Part shown: positions 8,804 to 19,266 of the stretch, one piece after another
Position numbering within the stretch: the first letter of the stretch is position 1
Layout: each line of letters starts with the position of its first letter
From: a bacterium
GTDB lineage: Bacteria; Verrucomicrobiota; Kiritimatiellia; CAIKKV01; CAITUY01
DNA length: 64,000 nt
Assembly: GCA_037143175.1 (NCBI GenBank)
Contig: JBAWZF010000002.1
Span: 62,001-126,000 of the forward strand
Direction: 5' to 3'
Notes under the pieces: model-generated
The model's database searches: none
What the model saw: the letters and a program-made list of their open reading frames with translations, nothing else
What the model was told of the DNA's origin: nothing
Made by a program: the position numbers and the translations under genes

Positions 8804-11800
8804 TTACAGTGAATCGTTCAGCTTCTTGTAGTATTCCGAAACCAACCCCTTGTACTTTGCTGGCGCCTCGTCCTGGCTTGCCTCAACGATATCGCTCAAC
8901 ATCGAAGTGGAACTGCGTCCGTCAAGATTGGCCGCGCTCCCCTCGCCCAGTTCAGTCTTGGCTTTTTTGAGTTCCCCGATCACTTTCCGCTTCAACTCCG
9001 ACACCTGAGCGATGGGGGCGCCCTTCGACACGGCGTCCGCCGCCTGGCGCATGTGATGTGCGGCCGACTTCAGAGAATCAGAGCGCAGCCCCTTCAGCGA
9101 GGCTTGCGCATAGGCAGTATCGGCCCGTTTCGCCATCATGGCCATATTTCCAGCCTTGGATCCGGCCTCCATTGAATCCATCCGCGTTGTGCCCCCCCCC
9201 TGCCCGAAGTCGTCGCCTTTACCAGACCCCAGTTTGCCGCCGCCCGTGGCCTTCGTATCCGCCTCGCCATCGGCTTCCACCTTCCCCGCCTGGGTGGGAT
9301 CCTGCGTCCGGCGCGCCTCAATTTTATCATCCCCTTTACCAATGGTGCCTGAGCCGGCGGCCGTTTCACCGTTGGCCATGCCCTGGCGCCCGACATTCGA
9401 CCGGCCATCCTGCTCCTTGTGGTCCGGCGCTTCATTGCCGGACTTCCCTTTGGCTGAAAACGTCGTGGTATCCCCTTCCATGATCGGCCCGCCCATTTCC
9501 ATGTCCGGAACGGCAGCATTAATAGCCCCGTCAGCATCCTGCTCCTGCTTCTCTTTATCGTCCTTCTGCAAGTCACCAATGATGTCATTCATTTCTGTTT
9601 GCAAAGGCGTCAAGGCAACCCCCTCGGGCATCTCCTGCTTATCAGCAGCCTCCACTGTGACTTTGGTTCCATCTGGCGCCTTTTTCAGCCACATCTCAAA
9701 GTCATCAATCAGCCCTTTGACTTTCTCCATCTGCTCGGCGAGGTACTCGCGTTTGGCAACCGCTTTTTCCTTCACAGGTCCACCCGCCAATGAACCGGAA
9801 TCCTCAGCCTGAGTGACCTCTTCAAAGGTGGAAAACACATCCTCAACCAAGTCATTACCAACATTCAGGTGCGCGAAAATATCCAAATCCTTGGGCACTT
9901 GAAGTAACGCATCCTTGATATTCTTCTGAATGTCCTCGGCTTCCTCTTCCATCATATCGGTTTTCTTGCCGCTCTTGTCTTTGTTCTCCTCGACCTTATC
10001 CATTTCGGCAATCAGCTTCTTTTCCATCGCCACAAGCTTTTCAAGTTTTGTACTCGCATTCTGAAGCGCCTCGATCATTTCCTGATTTTTTTCTTTTTCA
10101 GCCTGCGTCTTCACTTCCTCGAATTTCTGCCGCGCAGACAGAAGTTTATTGTAGGCGTTCTGCTCATGCGGCATGGCCTCACGAGGGGCGTTCTTTTCAA
10201 GCTGCTCAGCCGCCAGAAGCATGTCGCCCCCGATTTTTCCCTGTTCACAGGTCAAGGCCATGGACTCCAGGAAGGCCGCGTGATCTTTATCCTCCCCTTG
10301 TCCTGCCGCCGCTTCTGTCCGGCACGCCTTGATGAACGCACTCACTTCTGAACCCAGGCCATCCTGATCTGCCGTCACGGAAGCCACCACAGCCACACCC
10401 TGCTCGGCACATTTTGTTGTGGCTTTGATGATCTTGTCCTGCCTGACGATGATGCCATCCAGCATTCCGATCAGGGACCCGTTCAGATTATTATCCTGCG
10501 CCAGTTTCCCGGACTCCTGAGCAAAAGTGAGTTGTCGGAGAATCTTATCTTCCATCGCCAATGCCCGGCTGACCTGCTTCACCTTTTCCGCAGCATCCCT
10601 CACGGAAGGCACCCCGCGCAGCGCGGGGATCACCTCGGCCATTTCACCGGCATACAATTTGCGAACCGGCCCAAGCAAATTCCCCAAACACCGACCGCCC
10701 CCTTTTTCGAACAGCTGCTTAACAATCCCCCGAATCGTCTCCTGCTGAGCCCCCGCTTCGCTCCATTGGTCTGGAGTGCTCGTATCCAAGACCCCAAGAA
10801 GTTGCCGGGTCCGGGCAAGGTTCTCACGCTGAATCTCAATCACCCGGGTTAGATCCGCCGCACCCGATTTATCGAGTTCGTCACGTTTCTTTGCCGCAGC
10901 CGACACGTCATCCAACGTAAACACCAGGGTGGGAGAAACGGTCACATTGGGTGTGCCTGTGCGATTATCCTTTGACACGACCCGCAATGTCAGGGTCCCT
11001 GTCTCGGAAACCTTCCGGACATCCCCTTTCCAAAGGGTTGTGAAATCCCGGCCTTTGTTGGCCACCCACTTATAGGTCTTGAGTACCTTAACCGGAGCCG
11101 TCTTATCCTTGGGGTCAGTAACCCGCTCCACGGTAATTTCACCCAGCCCAAAATCATCAGAAACCGTGAAGTCAATCACGGGCGCGTCACCGGGCAGCAA
11201 GGACACCGTTTGCCGCGGAGAATTGATCACGAGCCCCGGGGGGCGATCCGGCTGGAGATTGAAAGCCAACGTGGTTTCTGCCCGGTCTCCATTGGCCGCC
11301 ACCGCTGCAAGAATAAAGCCAGCACCGTTGGTGACAAGAAGGCTCGTGCCCCAGTCTTTGTCATCCCCCTTGCGTGCCAGGGCCAACGGCGTACCAAGGC
11401 CTGAAAGAGTAAGCCCTGTCAGCGGCCCATTGCACTGCACTGCAAGCGCCACTTCCGAGCCCGCAGGAATATCAATCGCCACTGCCTGCGCATTGTATTG
11501 TTTCGGAGGCAGAGCCATATAAGAAGGAGGCTCAACCTTTACCGAAATGGAGGAGAACGCCAGCGGGGGACGCAAGGTGATCTTGAACCAATCAGGAGTA
11601 AACGCATCGCCTGCACGAAACCGATATTGCATACCGGTGGTCACTTTATAAAAGGTGTTGGAAAACCCTTCCTCGCCACGCCCCGTCAGCGTACCCAGTT
11701 TAAACGTCTTCTGCACACCATCCGCTGGCAGAACATCGAGCCACACCTCATGTCCCGACTTGCCTTCAACCTGACACGACACCGTCAGATTTCCGCCCTG

Positions 11801-12397
11801 CAACAAGGTTGAATTCCCGGGGGCGATACTCAGGATATGCGTCAGGCTTACGGGCGCCATCCGGGAGAACGGATTGGCAATGCGCCACATCGCCACCGGC
11901 CAGGCCTTTCCCACCAAAGCACATGGGATTAAGGCCAGCAAGAGTGCGCCCGCAAGCGCAAACTGCGCCCGGCGCAGGGTTCGCCGATCCTTCATCGTCT
12001 GAAAATCCAGTCCGCTCCAAAACGGAATATCCATTTTGACATACGCCGCCATAAAGGAATCCTTCAGGCTGGAAGCGGAAAACAGTAGATAATTGATTAA
12101 ATGATTATCCAGTTGGGGAAATGCACGCTCCACACTCACCGCCACGGCCTCGGGCGTATGGCGCCGGGACAGAGCCCGAGCAACCCGTCCAGCCAAAACA
12201 CCCGCCAGGATCACCAGCAGACTCCAGGCGGCCACGCGCCCAACCCGTTGGTAACGGAGCAGCAGGTCTGACAAGGCCAAGCCCTCCAGCAGAAACAGCA
12301 GTACTGAAATACCGACAGTCAGGCGGACTTCCGCGCCCCATCGATTCAGCATCCTGCCGATTTTCTCAAGCTGTCCAATTAATGTTGAGGGAGCCAT
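8804..12397 (-). CDS. DUF4175-family large membrane protein
   Basis: 1197 residues. Three hydrophobic segments lie in the first 180 residues (about 26-48, 54-70 and 146-165), as in DUF4175 proteins. Residues 180-520 are predicted beta-rich with Ig-like character (LTVSCQVEG, FSSISVKVEPPSYMA). Residues 520-900 are mostly charged helices and coiled coil, and the C-terminal 300 residues are Gly/Lys/Asp-rich and low complexity before a final helical section. DUF4175 genes are regularly found next to MoxR, DUF58 and BatA-like VWA genes; their biochemical role is not known. It follows the 226-residue gene by 20 nt. Confidence 0.8.
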   Translation of the reverse strand: MAPSTLIGQLEKIGRMLNRWGAEVRLTVGISVLLFLLEGLALSDLLLRYQRVGRVAAWSLLVILAGVLAGRVARALSRRHTPEAVAVSVERAFPQLDNHLINYLLFSASSLKDSFMAAYVKMDIPFWSGLDFQTMKDRRTLRRAQFALAGALLLALIPCALVGKAWPVAMWRIANPFSRMAPVSLTHILSIAPGNSTLLQGGNLTVSCQVEGKSGHEVWLDVLPADGVQKTFKLGTLTGRGEEGFSNTFYKVTTGMQYRFRAGDAFTPDWFKITLRPPLAFSSISVKVEPPSYMALPPKQYNAQAVAIDIPAGSEVALAVQCNGPLTGLTLSGLGTPLALARKGDDKDWGTSLLVTNGAGFILAAVAANGDRAETTLAFNLQPDRPPGLVINSPRQTVSLLPGDAPVIDFTVSDDFGLGEITVERVTDPKDKTAPVKVLKTYKWVANKGRDFTTLWKGDVRKVSETGTLTLRVVSKDNRTGTPNVTVSPTLVFTLDDVSAAAKKRDELDKSGAADLTRVIEIQRENLARTRQLLGVLDTSTPDQWSEAGAQQETIRGIVKQLFEKGGGRCLGNLLGPVRKLYAGEMAEVIPALRGVPSVRDAAEKVKQVSRALAMEDKILRQLTFAQESGKLAQDNNLNGSLIGMLDGIIVRQDKIIKATTKCAEQGVAVVASVTADQDGLGSEVSAFIKACRTEAAAGQGEDKDHAAFLESMALTCEQGKIGGDMLLAAEQLEKNAPREAMPHEQNAYNKLLSARQKFEEVKTQAEKEKNQEMIEALQNASTKLEKLVAMEKKLIAEMDKVEENKDKSGKKTDMMEEEAEDIQKNIKDALLQVPKDLDIFAHLNVGNDLVEDVFSTFEEVTQAEDSGSLAGGPVKEKAVAKREYLAEQMEKVKGLIDDFEMWLKKAPDGTKVTVEAADKQEMPEGVALTPLQTEMNDIIGDLQKDDKEKQEQDADGAINAAVPDMEMGGPIMEGDTTTFSAKGKSGNEAPDHKEQDGRSNVGRQGMANGETAAGSGTIGKGDDKIEARRTQDPTQAGKVEADGEADTKATGGGKLGSGKGDDFGQGGGTTRMDSMEAGSKAGNMAMMAKRADTAYAQASLKGLRSDSLKSAAHHMRQAADAVSKGAPIAQVSELKRKVIGELKKAKTELGEGSAANLDGRSSTSMLSDIVEASQDEAPAKYKGLVSEYYKKLNDSL

Positions 12398-12417
12398 AAA
12401 GATCCTCCTGAACGCCG

Positions 12418-13098
12418 CTAGTCATTATCATCAGAGCCAGGCTTGGTCGCCCCTTTTGTCACGGTGCATTTTCCCGGCAGCTTCACCACCTTGACGTTGG
12501 TGAGATAGAAGTCACCCACGTAGTCTGTGCCTCCCGGAACAAATAACATGACCGTTACATATTTGACTTTTTTCAGATGGCTATACGCAAGTTCTGAAAT
12601 CTGCTCATGAGGAAAGACCACCGTCACTGTTTTCCAGGATGCCCCGCTTGTACTGGTGGCATCGCCCTTATAGATGCGCCTCATATCCTCAATCTTCGGG
12701 GCTTCGCCCGCGGCGATCCCCGGCCGCCAATTGTAACCCAGAAACAACATCCGCACCTCTCCCACATCGGCATAGAGATCGAAGGTACATTTGTATCTAT
12801 CTCCGGGCTCATACTTCATCAGCGGGGTTTCCACTTTCGATTCAATCGACCTGGGCACCTTCATTTTTAATACATTCCTCCGCCCCTTGTATTCAGGCAG
12901 ATAAGACGCATAGGTATGGTTGTCGGTATATTTGGAATTACCCATCCATGCATAATTAACATTCCACCCCTCAATCGGGTTGGTTTTGCAATTGAATGAG
13001 CCGTTGGGACACAAGTTTGACTCCGCCAGTACGGGCAAAGAGGCCAGTCCCATTATGCCACACAACATCACGCCGCCTATCCATTTCATTCGAGTCAT
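12418..13098 (-). CDS. Exported carbohydrate-binding-like protein
   Basis: 226 residues with a clear signal peptide (MKWIGGVMLCGIMGLASLPVLAES). The mature part resembles a jelly-roll carbohydrate-binding module of the CBM4/9/CenC type: an N-terminal CPNGSFNC motif, aromatic residues around NVNYAWMGN, and a closing strand pattern DFYLTNVKVVKL. No catalytic domain is present. It lies between the VWA protein and the DUF4175 gene with 25- and 20-nt gaps, so it is a member of the MoxR operon and may recognise envelope or extracellular glycans. The fold is inferred from pattern only. Confidence 0.7.
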   Translation of the reverse strand: MTRMKWIGGVMLCGIMGLASLPVLAESNLCPNGSFNCKTNPIEGWNVNYAWMGNSKYTDNHTYASYLPEYKGRRNVLKMKVPRSIESKVETPLMKYEPGDRYKCTFDLYADVGEVRMLFLGYNWRPGIAAGEAPKIEDMRRIYKGDATSTSGASWKTVTVVFPHEQISELAYSHLKKVKYVTVMLFVPGGTDYVGDFYLTNVKVVKLPGKCTVTKGATKPGSDDND

Positions 13099-13123
13099 TT
13101 TATCCTCCCTGCCAAAACGGACC

Positions 13124-15325
13124 TTATGTCAGATTGCGCAATTTTCTAATGATCCATTCTACCGCAATCAGGGCTATTAGACCACTAATGATCGCCCAAT
13201 GCTGCCATAACGATTTATATTCAGAAATCTCCTGCTCCAACTTCTTCGGCTGGAGGGAGGCCAAGGCCCGGTCCATCTCATCTACAGTCTCAAAAAACGT
13301 CCCGCCACTGTTCGCCGTGATAGCCTTCAACGTTTCGAGGGCGGGCGGCCGCGGAATCGATTCGGGGGTAAACGGTTTGATCGCAAAGGAAACCGGATCG
13401 GATTCGAGCCGCCGCCCCCCGGCCTCGGACGCCGCCAGGACGACAAACATCCCCGCCGTTTCCCCCTTAAACTTGACACTGTACGAGGGAACCGTCTTTC
13501 CTTCCAAAACCTGCTCCAGTTGACTGGTCATCGTAAAGGGAATTTTCCGCTTGTCCGGCAGGGTGATCTCCGCTTTCACAACCATTCCAACAAGCGGTTT
13601 TTCTGCGCCGGTCCACCGGGCCGTAATCTCAACCGTTTCCCCCAGGAAACATTGCTCCCGATCGACAAACACATCCCAATCCTTCCCTTCGATTTTCTCC
13701 GCCTTCGGCGACAGCCAGGAAATCAACTGATACCAGAAACGCGGGTAGGGATTGTTTTTCAAGGCATCCGGGCTCAGTTGCCATTTCCAAAGCGAGTCGG
13801 AGAAAATGGCGACCACCTTACCTTGCCCGAAATCCTGGGCCAAAATCATCGGTTGCATCCCTGTAGAGGTCTTACCCTCGACGAGCACCCGCGCCGCCGG
13901 CGAGGGAACCACACCCGGGAAGATCGAAAGAACCGGCGGCACCTTGTCCCAAAATGCGGCATCCCCGGCGAAGGCGGCATGCGAACGCCCCTGTTCAGTC
14001 AAACCTACGGCAAATTCACCTTCCTGCGCTTTTTCCGAATACTGCCTGGCAGGCAACAACGCTTTCAGCGGCGTCTTAGAGAATCCCGATTCACCCCACG
14101 CCTTGCTTCCGCCCAGCAAAATCAAGCTCCCACCCGTTTCTACAAATTTCAGCAGCGCCTTGGCTCGGCCCTCTCCGAGCTCTTCAGCGTCGAGATTACC
14201 CAGAATCACAATCTTAAACATCGCCAACTGTGACTCCTGCATATCCGGAGCGACATCCCCTTTGACGCCAAAGGTCATAAACTTGCCCTTCGGCCCTCTC
14301 AGGAAAATAGCGGGGCTGACCTGTTTGCTCTCCCGGAGAACACGGGAGAGATACTTGGATTCCCAGCGGGGCGTCCCCTCGACATACATCAGGCGGTTTT
14401 TGGTATCCTGCGCCTGCACGGCCACCGCGCTTTCATTATCATTGGTTTGCGCCTCTTTCATCAGAGGCGGCAGGAATACACGGTAGGTACTGGTCCCCAC
14501 AGCCGAATGATCCAGGGGGAATACGACTTCACGGGTTCCCCCGCCCGCCGGAATCTGGGTCTCCAGTTGCTGCAGCAGCGCGCCATCCTTGAACAACTGA
14601 ACGGGTATCGGACGGCCCTGGGTCCCCTGTCCCGAGATCACGGCTTTCAATTCCGACTGCCAGCCCACCGTGACACGGCGCGGTGTGCTGACCGTCTCAA
14701 CCCGGACATCAGGTTCCTCTTCCCAGACGGCATCCTTTTCCAGCGGTAATGAAAAGATAGGGAAATGCCTTTTTTCCACAGCCCAATCCGTGAATGCCTC
14801 ACGCGTATCCAGCCCATCGCTTAACAACAAACACCCGGTCACATCCAGACCCGCATAACGGCCCACCAGTTTTTTCAGGGCATCACGAAGCAGTGTTGAG
14901 GTTCCGTCAGGCGGCAGACGCGCAGCCTCCTCGAGTGTCAACTTCGCACTCACCTCGTCTGAGAAGGAGTAGCAATCAATATCGCACTTCTCCGCCATGG
15001 CGGCCGACCACGGCCGCCGAAGAGCCTCCTGCGCCACCTGCCAGCGGTTCGTGGCGTCCTTTACGGGCGTCATGGTCATACTCCGGGATTTGTCGACAAG
15101 GACAAGAAACCTGGATCTTTGCTGGAGCGTCTGAACCGTTCGCTCGCCGGGCATAAACAGGCACCAACCCAGCAAAATTAAGAAAAGCGCCCTCAACGCG
15201 ATAAGCGGCGCCAGCGCCCAATTTCGCTTCACGTAAAGCCAGTAGCCAGCGACACTGACCACCAGGGCCAAGGTGACCCCAATGCAAATCGCCGCAGCTG
15301 GCACGGTATGTTCGTAAATGATCAC
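13124..15325 (-). CDS. VWA-domain membrane protein with GATase-like domain
   Basis: 733 residues. Two N-terminal hydrophobic segments (about 12-30 and 38-57) are followed by a von Willebrand A domain with MIDAS motif D78-K-S80-R-S82 and TSTLLRDAL. A middle region (about 300-470) resembles the class I glutamine-amidotransferase fold often found in such proteins (VILGNLDAEELGE, VETGGSLILLGG), without a visible catalytic Cys nucleophile motif. One C-terminal hydrophobic segment (WAIISGLIALIAVEWII) anchors the end. Such proteins are probable substrates or partners of MoxR ATPases. The start overlaps the stop of the upstream BatA-like gene by 4 nt (ATGA). Confidence 0.85.
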   Translation of the reverse strand: MIIYEHTVPAAAICIGVTLALVVSVAGYWLYVKRNWALAPLIALRALFLILLGWCLFMPGERTVQTLQQRSRFLVLVDKSRSMTMTPVKDATNRWQVAQEALRRPWSAAMAEKCDIDCYSFSDEVSAKLTLEEAARLPPDGTSTLLRDALKKLVGRYAGLDVTGCLLLSDGLDTREAFTDWAVEKRHFPIFSLPLEKDAVWEEEPDVRVETVSTPRRVTVGWQSELKAVISGQGTQGRPIPVQLFKDGALLQQLETQIPAGGGTREVVFPLDHSAVGTSTYRVFLPPLMKEAQTNDNESAVAVQAQDTKNRLMYVEGTPRWESKYLSRVLRESKQVSPAIFLRGPKGKFMTFGVKGDVAPDMQESQLAMFKIVILGNLDAEELGEGRAKALLKFVETGGSLILLGGSKAWGESGFSKTPLKALLPARQYSEKAQEGEFAVGLTEQGRSHAAFAGDAAFWDKVPPVLSIFPGVVPSPAARVLVEGKTSTGMQPMILAQDFGQGKVVAIFSDSLWKWQLSPDALKNNPYPRFWYQLISWLSPKAEKIEGKDWDVFVDREQCFLGETVEITARWTGAEKPLVGMVVKAEITLPDKRKIPFTMTSQLEQVLEGKTVPSYSVKFKGETAGMFVVLAASEAGGRRLESDPVSFAIKPFTPESIPRPPALETLKAITANSGGTFFETVDEMDRALASLQPKKLEQEISEYKSLWQHWAIISGLIALIAVEWIIRKLRNLT

Positions 15326-17526
15326 GCTTCCTTATCCTTCACTTTCCCGGAGGGTGCGATACTCAGCGAATCCGTCAACTTTGACCCTTTCCGCAGGAGA
15401 AAATTGGCATAAAATGATTCCAGGATCGCCACCAGCAAGGCCAGCCACAACAACGGCTCATCCAACGTCTTGCCCACGCGGAAATCATCAATTTTCTTCA
15501 TCAGCTCTTCCCTGCTGGTCGCAACCTGCATGGTTTTCAACCCCAGAATCGCGGGGATATCCTCCTGCTTGACCGGCGTGAGGTCGGACTCCGCTCGCGG
15601 CATATTAATCGCCAGCGCAGGAACTTCGCCCGGCGCCCCGGGCCGGCTCAAGCGATACAGTCCCGGCAGCGTGAGACCTTCCGCATACGACACCGTCTCA
15701 CCCTCCACCACGGCACTTCGCAGGGAGATCGGCTTTCCATCCGGGCCTTTGAGAACGGAATCGCGCGTGGCCTCCGGCAAATACTCCTCCATGGAAAGAC
15801 TGTCTGTCGCCCACAAGTATGAAACGCCAGCACCGACGCCGGCAGCATACTGGATGAGTTGGTGCGCCAACGGCAGAAAGAAGGGGGATAGCGGAAAATC
15901 GCTCCACGAGCGGTCCGCCGACACGGTGAACAACATCGTCTCTCCCCGCCCGCTGGGGCGGGAAATCAGGAAGGGATACCCCGCTCCCGTCGAGATCAGG
16001 ATCTCGGCTTTCTCCTTTATGGTCTCACACTTCAACTGGCGCTTGATCGCAACGCTCGGAGAAATACCCCCCTCTTTGAGGCCCCACACCACCGGATGCT
16101 GCGGCTTGTCCCAATTCAACAAACGCTTCCGATCCACCAGCGGAACATCAATGATGGCGGACGGGGTTGCTGGCAGGCAGGTCCAGGCACCATAGTCCGA
16201 CACGGCGCCACCGTCCCCGGCGAACACCACCAACATACCCCCTGCAGCAACATAGCGTTCGAGTAATTTGATCTCCTGTCCGGCCAACAACATGGCGTTA
16301 CACAGGAAAACACAGGCATAGCCTGACAGCGATTCCCCTGCCAGTCTATCAGGCGTAATGGTCTTTACCTCGATGGTCGAGATACCGCCGGGGGCCGTTC
16401 CCAGGGCGGCACGCAGATACAGGGCGTTATCCTGTGACCCCACACACAACGCCGGTAACTTTTCACGGGAGCGGATCAGAAAGTAAAATGCATTATCCAC
16501 AGCCAGACTATCATCCGGGGTCTCGACCCGCATCGTATGAACACCGGGGCCCAGCGGCGGAACCATAAACTTCGCTTCATTCGCCTCGCCATCGCCCAGC
16601 GTAACTGACCGCCGGCCCAATTCCTTATCATCCGCAAAGAGGGAAGCTGCTGTTTCCTGCCGGGGGCCCGTGCGCAGGAATCGTACCGTCACCTGGCAGG
16701 GGGTTTCCGCGGTAATCAGCTTGGGCTCCACCTCAACGTCAACCGTCGCAACATTCTCCGGGAGGGGCGCCCCCAGCAGCGTCACGAAACACGTGGTATT
16801 ATCTTTTACCTTAGCGGGATCCCAGACCCCCTCTTTGGCTCCAGCAGGCGAGGCACCGGGCGCATTCGTGCCCACCGCCTCGGCTTGCGCCTTTTGGAAT
16901 CGAGTCCAGGGAAGCAACTGGTGGTCGGAAATAATATGGATTTCCCGCTCGGCCCGGCTCACATCCTGATCCATGACGCCGAGCGCCGCTAAAGTCGCAG
17001 GACAGAGCTGAGAGGAGCCCAGGGGCATCGGGAGCGCCCTGAGTCGTGCGGCAGTCTCCTCTTTTTTACTCGTTAATTGCTCGCAAATGGGCGTCACCTG
17101 ATCGCCAGCCAAATACACGCAAAACCGGTCTTTTTCAGCAAGCCCCTCAATGATCGAGGCGGCCAGATCCGTGGCCTGATTCCAGACTAACTGACGCCCC
17201 ATCTTGTAGTCCATGCTGTAGGATCCATCGATCACAATGGCGACATCCCGGGCGGCACGGCCCAGAAGATTCCCGAAATCCTTGGTACGGACCATAGGCA
17301 TGGCGAAGGCAAGCGTAAGCAGGGCCATCAACAACGTGCGCAGGAACCAGAGTAGGAAATTCTCCATTTTAATGCGCCGCGACGAACGCTTTTCAGCCAG
17401 CTTCAGGAAGCGGATCGTGCTGAACGGCATACGTACCGTCCGGCTGGACTGGATCATGTGCAGCACGAGCGGAATGAGCACCGCCGCCCCGAACGCCAGG
17501 AATATGGGATTAAGGAAGGAAATCAT
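15322..17526 (-). CDS. BatA-type VWA membrane protein
   Basis: 734 residues. The N-terminal 85 residues match the aerotolerance regulator N-terminal domain: FLNPIFLAFGAAVLIPLVLH, RTVRMPFSTIRFL and a second hydrophobic helix (LRTLLMALLTLAFAM). A VWA domain follows with MIDAS D100-G-S102-Y-S104. A GATase-like region lies near 375-480 (VGSQDNALYLRAALG, AAGGMLVVFAGDGG), and a C-terminal helix near 690-710 is hydrophobic. Architecture agrees with BatA/BatB-like proteins of the Planctomycetes-Verrucomicrobia group. It sits 6 nt after the DUF58 gene and overlaps the next VWA gene by 4 nt. Confidence 0.88.
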   Translation of the reverse strand: MISFLNPIFLAFGAAVLIPLVLHMIQSSRTVRMPFSTIRFLKLAEKRSSRRIKMENFLLWFLRTLLMALLTLAFAMPMVRTKDFGNLLGRAARDVAIVIDGSYSMDYKMGRQLVWNQATDLAASIIEGLAEKDRFCVYLAGDQVTPICEQLTSKKEETAARLRALPMPLGSSQLCPATLAALGVMDQDVSRAEREIHIISDHQLLPWTRFQKAQAEAVGTNAPGASPAGAKEGVWDPAKVKDNTTCFVTLLGAPLPENVATVDVEVEPKLITAETPCQVTVRFLRTGPRQETAASLFADDKELGRRSVTLGDGEANEAKFMVPPLGPGVHTMRVETPDDSLAVDNAFYFLIRSREKLPALCVGSQDNALYLRAALGTAPGGISTIEVKTITPDRLAGESLSGYACVFLCNAMLLAGQEIKLLERYVAAGGMLVVFAGDGGAVSDYGAWTCLPATPSAIIDVPLVDRKRLLNWDKPQHPVVWGLKEGGISPSVAIKRQLKCETIKEKAEILISTGAGYPFLISRPSGRGETMLFTVSADRSWSDFPLSPFFLPLAHQLIQYAAGVGAGVSYLWATDSLSMEEYLPEATRDSVLKGPDGKPISLRSAVVEGETVSYAEGLTLPGLYRLSRPGAPGEVPALAINMPRAESDLTPVKQEDIPAILGLKTMQVATSREELMKKIDDFRVGKTLDEPLLWLALLVAILESFYANFLLRKGSKLTDSLSIAPSGKVKDKEA

Positions 17527-17532
17527 ATAACG

Positions 17533-18480
17533 TTATTTCGGTAATCTCCGCCGCTCTTCCAGATACGCCCTCACATACGTCTCAACCGGCTGATCTGTCC
17601 GCACCAGACGGTAATCCACCTTCATTCCCTCACAGGTGGTTCGGTAAAGTTCTAAAAAGGCACCAAACTCCTTCTGATAATCTTTCACCAGGGCGCGGGG
17701 ATCCACCGTAATACGCTCCCCGGTTTCCATATCCTCAAACTCAAATCCCTGCTTGAGCGACAGGTCGATTTCCACGGGATCCAGCACATGGAGTACGATC
17801 ACGTCATGCAGCCGCTTACGGAAATGGGCGATCGCCAACGTGACCTCTTTTTCGTTATCCAGCAGGTCTGAAATCAAGATCACCAGTGCCCGCTTATGAA
17901 TCGAGGCAGCAATCTGATGAAGCGCTTCTGCCATATTGGTGGTGGAGGCCGGCTCCACTCCCTGCAACCGCTTAAGCATATTATGAAGGTGGTTTAAGGA
18001 GTTACGGGGCTCTACCTCCATGTCAATCTTATCCGAAAATACGAACATCCCCACGGAGTCACGAGCCTTGACGACCACGTAGCCCAGGGCTGCCGCCAGA
18101 CGACAGGCAAAATCAAATTTCCGGACACCCGCGCTGCCGTACCCCATGGAGTTACTGCGATCCAGAATGATATACACGCGGAGATTGGTTTCGTCCTCGT
18201 ACCGCTTGATGTAATAACGATCAGTACGGCTCAATACCTTCCAGTCGATGTGCTTGGGATCATCCCCCACCCCGTACGCCTTATGGTCGGCAAATTCCGA
18301 ACTGGCGCCTTTCAGAGGACTCCGGTGCGCACCCGACAGGTTGCCTTCCACGACATAACGGGAGAGGAGCACGATCCGGCTGAGCTTATGCATTTCCTCG
18401 GAATTCAGGAATGCTTTAATCCCCTCCTCCTGAGGCTCCTTGGGCGCAAGATTTACCAGGGGTTTAGAGTGTTTAGCCAT
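17533..18480 (-). CDS. DUF58-family VWA-like protein
   Basis: 315 residues, cytoplasmic (no signal or membrane segment). The DUF58 hallmark F-x-D-H-K-x-Y-x-x-G-D-D-P-K-x-I-D-W occupies residues 63-80, and a VWA-type MIDAS DRSNS is at 107-111. The length is typical for the family. DUF58 proteins are standard partners of MoxR ATPases and BatA-type proteins, and are thought to bridge the ATPase and its membrane clients. Its position directly before BatA (6 nt) fits this. The start at 18480 lies 12 nt after the upstream stop. Confidence 0.93.
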   Translation of the reverse strand: MAKHSKPLVNLAPKEPQEEGIKAFLNSEEMHKLSRIVLLSRYVVEGNLSGAHRSPLKGASSEFADHKAYGVGDDPKHIDWKVLSRTDRYYIKRYEDETNLRVYIILDRSNSMGYGSAGVRKFDFACRLAAALGYVVVKARDSVGMFVFSDKIDMEVEPRNSLNHLHNMLKRLQGVEPASTTNMAEALHQIAASIHKRALVILISDLLDNEKEVTLAIAHFRKRLHDVIVLHVLDPVEIDLSLKQGFEFEDMETGERITVDPRALVKDYQKEFGAFLELYRTTCEGMKVDYRLVRTDQPVETYVRAYLEERRRLPK

Positions 18481-18492
18481 AATCGTCAGGTC

Positions 18493-19266
18493 TCAGTTTT
18501 CATCGTCCGTGATCACGCTCTGCGGCGGAACCGATGGAGCGGCGGGCACCGCCGGCTCCGCGCTTTGCTTATAGATTCCCAACTTATCACGCGCCTCATC
18601 CGCAGCCTTATCCCGCTTGGCAATTTCATCCAGAAGATACCTTGCCCAGCCATCTTTACCTCGCTCGGCAATAATGGCGTCCTCATTTTTCAATAGGTCC
18701 TCGTCACGCTTGGAAACGTTCACCGCCTCTTTGCCGCCTGTGAAGGAATACACAATTCCGGACGAATCCCGCTCATAATGCATTTCCTTACCCACTTTAG
18801 GCGCCAGAAGATCCTTGTACCGCACCACTACCGGATTAAGGACCATCACGCGCTTCACAGGATCCGCGCTCTGGATGACCCCTGTAACCGCAACAGCATC
18901 GCCTACTCCCGACGCAGGCGCCTCTTTCAGGGTTGCCAGTGACATACTCTTCATAACTTTCAGCTTAACCATCATGCCGGAACTCGGTTCCCGGGTGGTT
19001 AGCTCGATAAACGGATTACCACCAGACTCGCCCTGCTCCAGGTTCACGATGCGCAGATACCGGAAAAAATGCTGTTTGCCCAGAGCATCATCCAGAATCA
19101 TTTTGCGTGCTGACGGAGTTTTCGCCTCCGATAGATCGCGGGCAAACTCATTCCCGCTGGGAGTGCCTCCCAGGGAGATGTGGGCAACCAGGAACAGGCC
19201 TGCCACCGCCAGGCCCAACCTGCGGCCTGAACATTCCGGCATGGCTTGCTCCACCCGCTTCCTCAC
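18493..19266 (-). CDS. Exported protein of unknown function, MoxR cluster
   Basis: 257 residues. A hydrophobic N-terminal segment (LGLAVAGLFLVAHISLGG) preceded by basic residues suggests export or anchoring. The C-terminus is charged and then Pro/Ala-rich (AEPAVPAAPSVPPQS). I do not recognise a family. The start codon overlaps the stop of the DUF4159 gene (ATGA, 19263-19266), and the next gene (DUF58) follows after 12 nt, so it is part of the operon. Confidence 0.7.
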   Translation of the reverse strand: MRKRVEQAMPECSGRRLGLAVAGLFLVAHISLGGTPSGNEFARDLSEAKTPSARKMILDDALGKQHFFRYLRIVNLEQGESGGNPFIELTTREPSSGMMVKLKVMKSMSLATLKEAPASGVGDAVAVTGVIQSADPVKRVMVLNPVVVRYKDLLAPKVGKEMHYERDSSGIVYSFTGGKEAVNVSKRDEDLLKNEDAIIAERGKDGWARYLLDEIAKRDKAADEARDKLGIYKQSAEPAVPAAPSVPPQSVITDDEN